NCBI RefSeq assembly: GCF_033439725.1
Contig: NW_026944383.1
Location: 5,394,001-5,458,000, forward strand
Source of the DNA: Neurospora tetraspora
Taxonomy: Eukaryota; Ascomycota; Sordariomycetes; Sordariales; Sordariaceae
Length of the DNA stretch: 64,000 bases
Reading direction: 5' to 3'
Positions 47,924 to 59,299 of this stretch are shown here, piece after piece. Position 1 is the first letter of the stretch; each line of letters opens with the position of its first letter. The translations under genes were made by a program, and so were the position numbers. The notes beneath the pieces were generated by a model. That model was not told the DNA's origin and made no database searches. It saw only the letters and a program-made list of their open reading frames with translations.

Positions 47924-48670
47924 CTAGAAAAGGAGATCCACTGTCAACTCTTCCCACGCCTGGTCGCTTCGTCTATCCGGCTCGCTTCGCGGATGTTGCC
48001 ACTCAGCCGCCTCGTGTCTTCTCAGCTCTCGACCTTCGGCCCGTCGCACCTCCTTCAGGATATCTTGGACGGCACTAAGATTCCGAGCCGTCAGACAATG
48101 GCAGGCCTCTCCGCTTATTGCATGGGCACACCCCAGGTGCTCGTCGTCCACATGAATGTCGGTCGCGCCAGTCAGGTCCAAGGCAGGAACCAACATGACA
48201 TTCGCCATTGGCTGAAGAACCGCTAGTTCGACCATGCTTCCGAAGTCTCGCTCAGACATTGTCGAAGGGAAGCTGACATCCATAGTCAGTTCGCTATGCT
48301 GCGTCAAGAGGTCGTTAATAGGGAAGTCGCCGCCAGTCGAGACGCTGATTGTTGTGACGTCGGAAACATGCTCCCGTCGCGATCCGCTATATTCGCTGTC
48401 CGAGTCGGAGTCCGAGCTCATGCCATCTGCCCATCCGGCCCGGAGATAACCAGCAAGCTCTACGCTCGCTTCATTGGTTGTGCTGGTCCCATCTTCGTTG
48501 TCGTCGTAAACGAGGATGACCGACGTGGATTCATGGTATTCTTCCTCATTTCCCTCGTCCTCATCATAATTGATGTAGGGAGGGTAGACGACAGTCAAGG
48601 TTTCATGCCCAAGATACCAGTCGCTAGAAGCGACATGAAGGGTGTCATCATACTGGATGGTGTAGGCCAT
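47924..48670 (-). CDS. unknown acidic protein (248 aa)
   Basis: Single exon. The longer frame to 48793 starts at TTG; the first ATG is at 48670 with a good context (AGAATGG), giving MAYTIQYDDTLHVASSDWYLGHETLTVVYPPYINYDEDEGNEEEYHESTSVILVYD is the N-terminal region. A Ser/Asp repeat (SSDSDSDSE) lies near residue 90. No signal peptide or membrane segment. A Cys-containing patch (CAHAISGEACHC) lies near residue 190. I do not recognise it. Codon use is ordinary and the opposite strand carries only fragmentary frames. Confidence 0.6.
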   Translation of the reverse strand: MAYTIQYDDTLHVASSDWYLGHETLTVVYPPYINYDEDEGNEEEYHESTSVILVYDDNEDGTSTTNEASVELAGYLRAGWADGMSSDSDSDSEYSGSRREHVSDVTTISVSTGGDFPINDLLTQHSELTMDVSFPSTMSERDFGSMVELAVLQPMANVMLVPALDLTGATDIHVDDEHLGCAHAISGEACHCLTARNLSAVQDILKEVRRAEGRELRRHEAAEWQHPRSEPDRRSDQAWEELTVDLLF

Positions 48671-51017
48671 TCTTTTAGGCTTTTGGGTGCCTTTGCCACG
48701 GCCCAGAAGTAGGGGTGTTGTTGAGCTTGATCCAGTGCGGTGTCGGATGTCTTTAGGGGCTTTGAAGCAAAAGGGAGAAACCAACAAGGTCAACCCTCCG
48801 GTGAAACGGTCTTTAAAAGGCAGAACAACAAAAGCTAAGGGTTCGCCCTAATCGGCCTACCGGTAGAGGATCCCGCCTTCGATTCAACACCAGGCATCAA
48901 GCCCCGCCATTTCCCCTTCCCATCTCTCGGGATATCTTTTCCTCACGGAACGCCTAGGGCAAGCTTAGGCCTTTTGACATTCCACCATCATGGCAAACTG
49001 CATGAGTGGCGTTGTGTGGCAGACTGCTGGTAACCATACTGTAGCCAATAGCACCGCTCTACTAACGAGAAATCTGTCGTACCGTCCTGAGCACGCAATC
49101 GTGGAAAGACGGAGTTGGGGGAGGGCCTTGCCCATTGGAGGGTGATGGGCGTTAGTGATGGGTTCGGGTCTTTTCCGACACGTTAGAATCGGTATCTCGC
49201 AGCTTCTTTCATGCCTGTCTCAGATTTATAGTGGTTGAAGAATGTTTTGGCAGCAGAGGACTTCTACAAAAATCAGGGGAAACCTGGGGAACTTGAAGAT
49301 ATCCTCTTAGCATATGGCCAACACTGGCACTCTACCACGGAAATCTATTACATTTGCGCTGTGCCTTTCTAGCACCTCTCCAGATCAACGACAATAGCCC
49401 AAGGAAACACCACCAGGGGCAACCATAAACCCTCCTCACTCAATCTCCCAGCATGAACCATTCGAGGGCTCAATGTTCAAGAACGTCTTACTCCAACCCC
49501 ACACCACAGCGGATATCATAAAACCTTCCACTCAAATAAACGACTGATATACTCTGTCATATGCCAAACTGTCATTGACCGCTTCACACCGCATGAGTCC
49601 CATGACCCCAGTCTGCAGTTCCAGTCAAAGAATGGCCGTTTTCCCTCCTGCATCTATCCGTCCGCGCAACAAGGTTGTGCGATGCAAACTCTAGGAGTAG
49701 CCTTCATAGAGAAGGTCAACAGCTATTTCCCGTCTGCCTGGAGCTTTCCCCTCACCCATCCACGGGTGGCCTAGCTGCTGGATACCCTAACTGCAGTAGT
49801 TCCAGGTCCCTTATCCCTATCTCCTGCCCTCTTAACTTCATGGAAGCCTTCTGGAAGCAATTCTATCCCTCTCTCACCGCCGGATGGGTACATGGAAAGC
49901 CTACTCTAGCTTGGTAATATCACCACGGTCGCATTCCATCTTCACACTCACGGTCATACAACTTCGACTATCCCAACTTCACTTTTGATCGTCCATTCCC
50001 CTGTCTACCATTCTTCAGCTCCATCCACATGCTCTGACGTCTTTCTTTCTTTCTCAGATCCTCTTTGAGTTCGCTATTCCATGCCACTTTCGAGGGATTC
50101 TGTCATGAAACACTGCCCCGCGGAATACCAGACACCCACCAGAACACTAGGGTACCAGAACACCACAATGTAACTGGAGATCGCGCAGGATACCGACGGG
50201 TGTTTGTGTATACATGTACCTCTTTGTGATCTGGTGTTAAAGGACCATACATGCGTTTGCTAGCTTGCTTGCTCGCCACGGTTTCTGCTGGTGCTGGTGG
50301 GTGCGCTGGTAGAGTCTCTGCGTTCTCTTGAGTATCAAGGTGGTGGATAGAACTATACCTGTCGAAGAAGGATTTGACTAGCGCTTTTCTTTCGTGGCTG
50401 CTCTCTGCTTCCTGTTTTCCTCTCGGGGTTTTTTTCTTTTTCTTTTCTTTCTTTTTTTGCTATGTTTTTGGTCGTTCTATCGCCTCTTCTTTTTCCTCCC
50501 TTTTCCTTCTATTTTCTGTTTGTTTCATTCCTATTTATTCACTGTTATATTTCTTTGGGTGTCCAGAGCTAGGAATTCTCCTTGTCACTTGCTTACTCCG
50601 GAAACACAACATGTAAAGCACAGGTTGGAGGCTCACCGGTTGCCATGTCTCTAAACAGGAATTTCATTTAAGATCGCACCGTGTACATATGCCCTCCTAT
50701 GTGTTCTCTCCTCCCTTTCGTCACGTAAGCATTACCTACGGTACCCTCTACTTCATCTATACCTCAAATACGTGACTACAAGAAAGGGAACCTGCCATGC
50801 AGTCACGAAAATGACTAGAGCAGCTCCCCTCGCCGTGGCTGACGAACAATTTCCTGCTCTGTCATTCCAGGATCTAAGACAGCAAAGCCCCACACCATGT
50901 CTCTGACATCACTGCCCCACCCTAAGCCCCACTCAAGCTGACAAGCTCCTCCCAAGCTCCGTCCAAGCTCCAAATATGAGGGGTAGCTCCGACATGTAAC
51001 TTCAACAACAACCACTA
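48671..51017. other. intergenic with T-rich tract
   Basis: About 2.3 kb without a defensible frame. A strongly T-rich stretch lies at about 50,415-50,560. The section 50,800-51,017 is the 5' flank of the tRNA-Ser gene. Confidence 0.5.
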
Positions 51018-51117
51018 GTCACTTTGGCGGAGTGGTTAACGCGCTGCCCTGCTATTCGCAAGAAAGCAAGTTTAGGCAGTTCCCTCGGGAGCGTAGGTTC
51101 GAATCCTACAGGTGACG
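51018..51117 (+). tRNA. tRNA-Ser(GCT) with 19-nt intron
   Basis: Acceptor GTCACTT pairs with AGGTGAC (one G-T), the T stem GTAGG/CCTAC encloses TTCGAAT, and there is a long variable arm (TCCC/GGGA), as in serine tRNAs. The anticodon stem CTGCC/GGCAG encloses CT-GCT-A before the intron and A after it. The intron is 51055-51073 (19 nt), directly after position 37, the canonical site. Discriminator is G at 51117. A Pol III-type T-run follows at 51122-51126. Confidence 0.95.
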
Positions 51118-51189
51118 CATTCTTTTTCCGTTTTTTCTCTGCTTTTTATCAGCGGCTGTGCAGATCTTCTGCGCAGTTCGTCCCTTCTC

Positions 51190-51213
51190 TTTTTTTTTTT
51201 TTTTTTTTTTTTT
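51190..51213 (+). repeat. 24-nt poly-T run
   Basis: An uninterrupted run of about 24 Ts lies 73 nt downstream of the tRNA-Ser gene, a possible backup Pol III stop or simply a homopolymer microsatellite. Confidence 0.7.
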
Positions 51214-51265
51214 GCTTCGTGTTGTTTTTTCGGACTAGAAAAAGTGGTGATGGGCTTGATTGCAG

Positions 51266-51691
51266 TCATTTGGTGTTTGTAGGCAATTGTTGTTGTGGAT
51301 CATTTTGGAGTGGAACTGGCTCATCGAGTGACGACTGTGGTTCCTCTGTGTGCCTTGGTTCATATGACTGGAACGAAGGATGATGGTGGAAAGAGCCTTC
51401 GCCTTCAACTCGCCGATGATGGTGACTCAAAGACCTTTGATAGTCATCGATGCTCAGTTGCCGTAGATAGTGCTGGGAAAGGAGCTCTTCTCTTGAAGAG
51501 GCCATGGTAACTTCCAGAAAGGCATCAGAAGGCTCGAAGTTGGGGATCAAGATGCATATGAGACTTATCCCAATGAGATGACGTCCGGGGATCCGTTTCA
51601 AGGGCCAGTACGCTGGTTGCAAACCGAGAATAATGTCGAGCGGGATCAAATTGACCATGGAAATAGCGGTATGCCCTCTATAAGTGCCCAT
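51266..51691 (-). CDS. candidate small gene, 141 aa, hydrophobic start
   Basis: An ATG frame from 51691 to a stop at 51266. Residues 10-50 are hydrophobic (SMVNLIPLDIILGLQPAYWP, then LIGISLICILIPNFEP), and a polar, His/Gln-rich tail follows from MASSREELLSQHYLRQLSIDDYQRSLSHHHRR (a second in-frame Met at 51505). It lies beside a tRNA gene in a region with no other coding signal, and the opposite strand is partly open. Expression evidence would be needed; treat as doubtful. Confidence 0.3.
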   Translation of the reverse strand: MGTYRGHTAISMVNLIPLDIILGLQPAYWPLKRIPGRHLIGISLICILIPNFEPSDAFLEVTMASSREELLSQHYLRQLSIDDYQRSLSHHHRRVEGEGSFHHHPSFQSYEPRHTEEPQSSLDEPVPLQNDPQQQLPTNTK

Positions 51692-52347
51692 TGCTTCCTG
51701 ACGTTGAGCTTAAAAGAGCCCAAGTCAAATCGGTTATATGCAGGCCTTCATGGTTTACTCGCATTGCCACGTCGTGATGCCCGATGGAGGCGGGGCCGAG
51801 AGTTGACGATAATGAGGTCGGGAATAGAGCCGCATGATATCAAAAATTTGGGGGCTACCTTGTAAAGCATAAGGCATACACTGTACCCGTTGCTGTTGCC
51901 AGGGCACACAAGAAGGAATCTGATTGTTGTAACAATCTTTTTGGAACTCCACAGGAGGCATAATGCTGTGACTCGTCGCAGCAAATGAAGAAACGACTCG
52001 ATATGTTAGCATTAGCTGGAAACCAGCTGTTCTGTCCAATGTAAGGCCAAATTTGTTAGCCTGGTCCAGGTAATATGGATGCCGTGCAACCGGATAGGCC
52101 TTTCTCTTTAGTACACCCAGCCCTCGTCTCCATGCTGTAGAGATGTTGACCAAGGCTGAGAAAAAGAGTCACTTGGGATTTGGGAGCAGAAGCTGAGAGT
52201 CAAGGAAGAGAGGATGTTAGCTATTCCTAGGTATCGTACGTAAAGAAAAGCAGCATGTCGATCGAAGGCAACCATGCAACGTCAGAGTGTCTACCATACA
52301 TTTTCAACTCCCAGGTCCTATGCGGCATCATCATCATACTGTACCCA
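51692..52347. other. intergenic
   Basis: About 650 bp beyond the stop of the 2-hydroxyacid dehydrogenase gene. Minus-strand frames around 51,755-52,153 contain a few coding-like words and a GTAAAC donor-like site, but joining to neighbours breaks the frame, so I list no gene. Confidence 0.4.
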
Positions 52348-53412
52348 TCAAATCCGAACAGGAACGGAGTCCCTCCGAGCAAGCAAATGGCCCTCAGCAA
52401 CCAGCGAGTTCTTGCATGGCCTTCTTCTGATAAAGTCTTCCAAATTCCTCAACGTCGACTCCGCAATCTCTGTCAAGGCCTCCTCCGTGAAGAAAGCTTG
52501 ATGCCCGCAAATTAACACATTGTGGAATGTGGTCAACCGCGTCAAGTCATCGTCCTGAATGATTTGACCACTGTGATCCTGGTAGAACACGGCGCTCTCT
52601 CCCTCGTAGACATCAAGCGCGAGCCCACCCAGTTGATGATTCTTGAGGGCGTCAATGACAGCCCTGGTCTTGATCAAGCCACCGCGCGACGTGTTGACGA
52701 GCATGGCGTTCTTCTTCATCTTGGCGAGCGTCTGCTCGTTGATCATGTGCTTCGTCTGGTCTGTCAGAGGACAGTGGAGAGACACGAAGTCGCATTGCGG
52801 CAGCAGCTCGTCGAGACTGGCGTACTCGCCGTACGGCTTGAAGGCATCGGTAGGATAGGGGTCGTAGGCGATCTGCTTGCAGCCGAAGCCCTGGAGGATG
52901 CGAGCAAGGCTGATACCGATCCTGCCAGTGCCAATAATACCGACTGTCTTGCCATGGAGGTTCCGACCGAGCAGGCCATCGATGTTGAAGTTGCCCTCGC
53001 GCACGCGGTTGTAGGCTCGGTGAGTCTTGCGGTTCAGAGTCTGGATCAGGGCAATTGCAAACTCGGCGACGGCTTCGGGTGAGTACGAGGGAACGTTGGC
53101 GACGAAGAAGCGTAGACGCTCAGCTTCCTCGAGATCGACATTGTTGTAGCCGGCGCAGCGGAGGAGGATGGCTCGTACGCCTTCTTGGCGGAGAGCCTGC
53201 AGGACAGGCGCATTAAGCGTGTCATTGACGAAGACACAGACGGCAGTGGCACCGACCGCAAGAGGGACAGTCTCAACAGAGAGAGGGAAGTCGTGGAAAA
53301 CGAGCTCGATGCGAGGAGCTTGGGAGCCTTCCACTTGGCCGTAGCGGGTAGCAAGTAGTTGGGAAAGATATTCCCTGTCGTAAGGCTTCGCGCTGAAAAC
53401 GGCCACTTTCAT
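52348..53412 (-). CDS. D-lactate dehydrogenase-like D-2-hydroxyacid dehydrogenase (354 aa)
   Basis: Single exon with ATG at 53412 (MKVAVFSAKPYDREYL). The Rossmann motif is GTGRIG at 161-166 with the following acidic residue at Asp184 (AYDPYP). The catalytic set is Arg243 in NTSRGGLI, Glu272 in DVYEGES, and His304 in CGHQAFFTEEA, with family spacing (29 and 32 residues). YNNVDLEEAERL and VPSYSPEAVAEFAI are typical of the fermentative D-LDH subgroup (bacterial LdhA and fungal relatives). It likely reduces pyruvate or a related 2-oxoacid to the D-hydroxyacid using NADH in the cytosol. No presequence is visible. Length matches this family (330-360). Whether pyruvate is the real substrate is inference. 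Confidence 0.93.
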   Translation of the reverse strand: MKVAVFSAKPYDREYLSQLLATRYGQVEGSQAPRIELVFHDFPLSVETVPLAVGATAVCVFVNDTLNAPVLQALRQEGVRAILLRCAGYNNVDLEEAERLRFFVANVPSYSPEAVAEFAIALIQTLNRKTHRAYNRVREGNFNIDGLLGRNLHGKTVGIIGTGRIGISLARILQGFGCKQIAYDPYPTDAFKPYGEYASLDELLPQCDFVSLHCPLTDQTKHMINEQTLAKMKKNAMLVNTSRGGLIKTRAVIDALKNHQLGGLALDVYEGESAVFYQDHSGQIIQDDDLTRLTTFHNVLICGHQAFFTEEALTEIAESTLRNLEDFIRRRPCKNSLVAEGHLLARRDSVPVRI

Positions 53413-54566
53413 GGTGGTAGCCCCCGCTGTGGGTGTCGACGTAGTGGTTGGAGAAGTGCTGGGATAGTGGGGGAGGCTAGCGCCTGATAGTGCGCTTTAC
53501 GGGCAACTCTATTTCGAGGTCAAAGGATGAACTGTGATACCAGGAGAGAGATGCGGTTGAGGAGTGTAGCAATGCCCAGTGTAAGAAGAGATCGTAAGAG
53601 AGAGATTGTATCAGCGTAGAAGTACTGTGGTTGCGAGCAAAAGTAAAACCCCCCTTCAGGTTGTCAGGTTTCTGGCACGGACCACTCACTACGAGCAAAG
53701 CGTCGTGCGCTTCCCGTGATGCCTCATCGCTGTTATCAGAAGCCACTGCCCATCCGCTGAACCACTAACATTTTTCTTTCAGGAGCTCCCGGCCAAGACG
53801 CCATTGACGTTTTGCTTGCGAAGCGTCGTGGGGGTTTGTCTGCCAGTGACTGCAATCGCCATGAACCTGCTGAAGAAATAGCGATCCATGTTCGGGTTGG
53901 GGATTACAAGGGGAAGAGCACTCGGGGCAAACACGTCATTTCCGCCCTTGAAACGAAGTAACAAACTCAAATTGGAAAACATCCGGATTTGAAACGAAAC
54001 ATCTTGTTTCCATCTACCTCGGACTGCTCCAAACGTTTACTGTGCTGTGCCTGAAGCACGATACCCCTGGGACTCTGGGGTGATCTGCACTAAATTTAGC
54101 GAGTGGGAGCTAGCTGGGGGCAGAACGGTGCTTCCCGTTGCCGACCCGTGCAGCCCGCTTGATGACCGACATCTCGGGGGCGAAAAGATGACTTAATTAC
54201 CGTACCGCGAAAATAGTAGGCAAGAGAAATGATTTGGCGATGCAAAGATCTATACCAGAAGACACGGAACCAAGCATTTTTGGAACGTTTCCGACCTGCA
54301 TATGTAGGAATATGAGGGAGTGTCCCTCGGGTTCAAATGGTGCCAAGCAAGTGGAACCGGGCTCAGGGGTAAAGTCAATAAATCATTGACGGATTGTCCC
54401 GTTAAAAAATGAGAATATGGGCCTGCCCATGCTACGGCATCTGAGAATCGAAGTATGCTTTTTTCCCTGTCCATAACTCCTATCTATACCATGTATATGC
54501 CGTTTTCATCTATCCCTAACACCTAGAACGATACGTGAACTCGATAGTCCTCCCAGAACGCCTGCG
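53413..54566. other. intergenic, 5' side of the dehydrogenase
   Basis: About 1.15 kb with no defensible gene. Frames start at non-ATG codons or are under 90 aa. It ends at the idh1-like fragment. Confidence 0.5.
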
Positions 54567-54667
54567 CTCGAGCTGAGGGAAGTTCTTGGCGAGGCGGTTG
54601 AAGGTGCCACGGAAGAGACCATCGGCGAGCTTCATGATGTTGGCCTTGTGAATGCAGATAACCTTCT
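54567..54667 (-). pseudogene. 101-bp partial copy of idh1 exon 2
   Basis: On the minus strand this stretch matches idh1 39861-39961 over 101 bp with no gap and three differences (all C-to-T or G-to-A transitions when read in the idh1 sense). It translates to KV, then ICIHKANIMKLADGLFRGTF, then NRLAKNFPQLE. The homology stops abruptly on both sides. It lies 35 bp beyond the stop of the small Cys-rich gene, on the same strand, so it was probably transferred as an isolated fragment. It carries no start of its own and is too short to work. Confidence 0.93.
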
Positions 54668-54702
54668 CCTCTCCTCTTTTTGTGATGCCCGTCATCGCCG
54701 CG

Positions 54703-54963
54703 TCAATGCCTGTTGTTCGAGCAGTCGTGGCACATGTCGCCGGGGTACTGGACACTCTCGCCGCAAGTACAGGCCTTGCAGGCGCAGATATACTGCCCGC
54801 CCTCCGCGGGGGACTGGTACTGGTAGCCGGAGGAGTCGCTCCCCCTACGGCTCTGATGGGAGCCAGAAAACCCGTCGGAGAACCCGTAGTAGGGGTCAAA
54901 TGGTGCGGCCGGGGCCTTGGCCTTGTGGCTTTTCGCCTTGTTGTCTGACTTGAAGAAAGGCAT
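54703..54963 (-). CDS. small Cys-rich protein, possible zinc-binding motif (86 aa)
   Basis: ATG at 54963, reading MPFFKSDNKAKSHKAKAPAAPFDPYYGFSDGFSGS. The C-terminal part is CACKACTCGESVQYPGDMCHDC, then SNNRH and stop, with six Cys spaced C-x-C-x2-C-x-C-x10-C-x2-C, suggesting a metal-binding loop. The N-terminal third is basic and the middle is Ser/Tyr/Gln-rich. No signal peptide. I do not know the family; many ascomycete genomes hold short proteins with a C-terminal CxC...CxxC tail. The downstream idh1 fragment does not overlap this frame as drawn, though a splice into the other frame (which continues through the fragment) cannot be excluded. Confidence 0.6.
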   Translation of the reverse strand: MPFFKSDNKAKSHKAKAPAAPFDPYYGFSDGFSGSHQSRRGSDSSGYQYQSPAEGGQYICACKACTCGESVQYPGDMCHDCSNNRH

Positions 54964-57900
54964 TCTTGATCTTGGCAGAGACAGCTGCTCGCGTCGCTGA
55001 TGGGTTTGGTCTTGGTGGTTTCGACTTTGCGAATATCTTCGAGGTCTGGTCTTGTTCTTGGGATGCCTTTTCGAGGTCTTTGAATGCTTGAATGAAGGCT
55101 TGGGAGGCTATGTCTTTCGTCGCGAAGGTTAGCGTGATACCTTCTCTGTAGGAGGGAGTAAAAGCTGTTGACCTACCTGCTGTGAACTGATGGTTGAAGA
55201 TTTAACTGTCACGATGAGGATGTCAGCGACGAATGAAATGAAAGAAGTTCGAAAGTTCAGTCTGGAAGCGGGGTCTTTATCAGATGTCGGAGGTCAGCTC
55301 TTCCTCAGAATCATCTCAACTTTCTAAGTGCAAGGCTGCCAGTCTGTTACAGATTCAGCAGCAAGCGTTAAACCGTTTCAAACATCCAACATCTGGCAGA
55401 TGTTAAATTAAGGTTAAGGTCAGGCGTCAACAGGTCTCCACTCTCTCATTTTTGTGATATAAGAACGTGTGTATAAGGCTGATTTGCGAAGTCCCAATCT
55501 CGTTGAAAGTTGGGGCTTTTACTGGAGCCAACACAGTAGAAGGCGTCCCGGACGAGGCAGAAGGCACTGGGCGGTGAAAGCAGGGTTCCCAAGTTGAGCC
55601 GGAGACCGGTCGCGGTTGCCTTATCGTCACTTGCATGCCGAGAATGCTTACTCCTTCCTACCTTGACTGCTGAGTGGTGCAGCTGTGAATCTGAGGCGAG
55701 GCAGATTGCATGCTTGATGAAGCAGAGTCAAGCCTTCCCAGACAGATGCGTGTATTAGCATCGCTTCGTGTAAATGGAAGATATGAGTATGATTAAGAAG
55801 ATTCAGCGTAGATACAGTCCCCAATATTAAGAATAATACAATGATATCCTTGCCGACGAGGCCTCCCACGGTAAGGTACCCGGCGACCGCATCAACGGTG
55901 TCAAGGACCAGGAGCGGGCCGAGGCCGGGTGAGAATGCATGTCGTTGAAAAAAGACTGGTACGGGTAGTAGCGAATATGACCCTGCCCCAACTACCGTCA
56001 TCTCTTTCGGCAGCAAGGGATGGAACATGACACCTTTCTCCGAGATCACCACTGCATTTAATTTCACGCATCTCCACCCGATCTCGTTCCTTCCATTCAG
56101 AATAATTGTCCTGCAGCAGCATAACCAATGGGGATATGGGTGTGGAGGTCAGATGCAAGGAACCAGGCACCAGGGGACAAGGAGAAATGGCAAGCGCGAT
56201 GATAGGACCAGTGCAAGGAAGGAACCGAATAGAGAAGACACACGGCAGGAGTGGAAAGGTGGAAGAGCAAGTGGGAGGCTCAAGAGGGAAGGAATAAACT
56301 GTCGTTAAAACACTTCCAGTCGGCGAATTCCGCCGCTCGTGCGTGGATGCATGTCGCCAGGAGTCATATCGATCGGTGAAAAATGTCGAAAAGGACAGCC
56401 TGCAGCGGCTGAGGCGCTTCAGATACAGCCAGGATGCTCATATCCAAAACTGAGCCCAATAATATGCTGAACAGTTGCGGCTATGGCTGCATGGAATCGC
56501 AAAATATTTTGTTGATTCTTTCCGACTTCTCATCCACGGACCTGAGATCCTATCAGCAAGCCGCCGGAGAAAAAAAAAAGGGGGTTACGAGGCAGGTGCA
56601 TGCAGACCATCATGCAGGTTGTGACCAAAACGTGGGCAGAAATCAGGTGAAAATCCTATCAAACATGCTAAATTTGTGGCATCACCGTTGATCCTTCCAA
56701 AGAAGAACAATGAATTCGAGGAAAGTGCAAAAGGAAGGAATGTGTTTCGGGCTAGGCAAGACGTATCAAGCACAGAAACCCGTCATTTCCACCAAAGGAA
56801 TAGCAAGAGCGATAACCTTCTCACAAGCGGCCACGAATCGCGATCAACGAATCCAAACACCACTTCATTTGCCACAACAGTGCTTGCGAGCCCCAACACA
56901 ATGATGCGCCCGTGTTACACAGAGCAGTGTCGGGCAACACATGCCAAGAGACCACCAACACCACGATATGGTGTATCGTCCGAAAGGCAGCCCCAAGTCT
57001 ATCCCCTAGTACGTTGTTATCTGACAAGGAGGGGGAATTGGAAGATGTAGTTCGTTGACCGGAAGCACACCTGGCCGGTCCCCAGTACCCCGACCCCGAA
57101 GCCAGGAAGCCGAGATATCCGACAAGGTCACTGTACGAGATGCAGAATGCACCCGACTAATGGAGTTGAGGGGTTCTTACCCATCGAGCCTATCAAGGTG
57201 GTTTTTCCTTTCCACACCCAGTAGCGTAAGTTCCCCTCGCGAATGGAGAATGGACTGCTAACAGACTCGGTGAGACGATGATTTTCTTACAAAAATAGCC
57301 CCTATACCGAGTGTGAGTATGGTCATATTCTGTACCAACGCTAACGCACTGTGGCAGCTAGGGGAATAACACCTTTAAACCCGGGAGACGTCTAGGTCGT
57401 CTCGCAAGCACAAACCTCTCAACCTTCCATTCATCGTCATCGCCCGTTCGTACTCCCCTTCTCTCAAAGAATTGAAGCACACTGAAGCAAGTCCTGGCTT
57501 TCAGAAAGTCGCACAAGCAACAGAAGAAACCACTCGCTCCGTGCGTTGCGCGGTTGCAGACGGGACACAAACACCTCTCCTCTTCTCCCAAGTTCCAGGA
57601 TCAACCGTGACGATTTTGGGACATGGGACGAACTGACAAACTTCAATCCTCCTAACCAGAAGTAGCAAGACAAGTCAGTTTTGATACTGTATTACAAAAA
57701 CCATCCCACTTCTTTCCGCGCCGTCCCTTCTATCCCCTCAATCTTATCCCCGTTCATACCATCCGTCCATCCTTTTGCTTCAGTCCGCTAATCACACCAC
57801 CGTCACCACCAACTCACCCGCCTTCCCGTACGTGTCATCCGTTCCGTCTATCTGCCGATTGCTTCTTGTTTAGTTCGGTCCCGGCTTTCTTCCCTCCCAG

Positions 57901-59299
57901 AGCCAAAGCCCAATTCCAATAGCTCGGTTTTGGTAGTTGCCCGCCCGTGTATGACCCAACGGGAAACCAGTTCGTTCGATTCTTGGGACGGCTAAGGATA
58001 ACGGCTTCCTCCCGTTTAGCATAGCAAGTACGGGCAGTAACGTTATTGCCGCCAATATTGGAATCAATGAACTAGAACATTCCTACCTCCACCCACCCGC
58101 TTCTCCTCGCGTCTTTATCTAGCATTGCAGGGAGCAGACGGGCAAACCGGCAGTGCCTTGCTCCGGTGATGACCGACAGACAGACAAAAGATTCAACGGT
58201 TAACAACCCGGAAGTGTCAATTGAACACATTGTCATTCATCGTTCATTGGCATTGCCCCTAACACCTGCCATGGACCTTGACCCATCGACATGGAGCCCT
58301 AGACCTAGAGCCCCAGACCCAGACAGCCTTCATAGAAACCTGGAAGGTAGTTCAATAACGTTACCAGTTCATGTCTGCGTAACATTACCTGAACTAAACA
58401 GGATCACCAAAGCGTGTCAGGCTTGACCTTGCCTTCATTGCCATGCCGTTTCTCATGCAAGTCGCGGATAGAGGGCTTGACAGATGACAGTTCATATCAG
58501 CCGCTGGGGAGGGCCTGGGAGATAGTAGGACGAGGACTTCCAGCAAGTGACGATACTTTAATGTCTATAGTCAGGTGAAATTGCACATGTGAGAAGTCTC
58601 GCCAGGATCCGTCCCTTTCATGCTGATTTCCATTGGGTTTATCATGCCATCGAAGAGTAAATACACGGCACTCCGAACTGTCCAAAATCATGATGTCAAG
58701 CCCTCCGTATCGTATCCAAACATGGTAACATCCGATTGCAACCTTGACTTGATAACCTACAGAAGTAAAAGAAAAGAAAAAATGCAACCGTAAAATGCAA
58801 CCGTTACCATCCGATAAAGCACTACATGGTTCCAGCTATTGCAACCCCCACCACCACCGCCGCCTCCGCCTCTTTATAGCCAAGTAACCAAGGTCTAATA
58901 GCCTCGAGATATGGAGAACACATGATGATATCCAACGATTATAATGATCCGACTTCGACTTGTGCCCTGTCTAGATACACCAAGAGACCAACCCATTGGA
59001 AAAGACAAAAATGAAGTGAAAAGTATAGTGCCGCCTACCCTCGTAACTGTCCATACATGTGTTGACCCTTGCGGAAGCGGCTCTAACCGACCCCATCATG
59101 ACATCAAGTAGACATTTTTCTCTCTCTTTCCATCAATGAACGAACGTCTGATCGATGCCCTCCCGTACAGCCCGACCATATCCAAAAGTAACCACCTCCG
59201 CCACACCACCCAAATCAAGGCACACACAACCTACCATACATACCACCCGACGACACAGATGCCAATGAACCCGTCCCTTCCTTGACTGCCCTGCCCTGC
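54964..59299. other. 4.3-kb gene-poor stretch
   Basis: No full gene model. At 55848-55940 an isolated plus frame reads NDILADEASHGKVPGDRING, then VKDQERAEAG and stop, GC-rich and coding-like in non-coding surroundings. Minus frames near 57.36-57.67 kb begin at TTG and look spurious. CT-rich and palindromic patches occur, for example CATCTGGCAGATG near 55388. Confidence 0.45.

Noticed and set aside
48671-48793. N-terminal extension of the 47924-48670 gene
   Set aside because: It would start at TTG; the first ATG, in good context, is at 48670.
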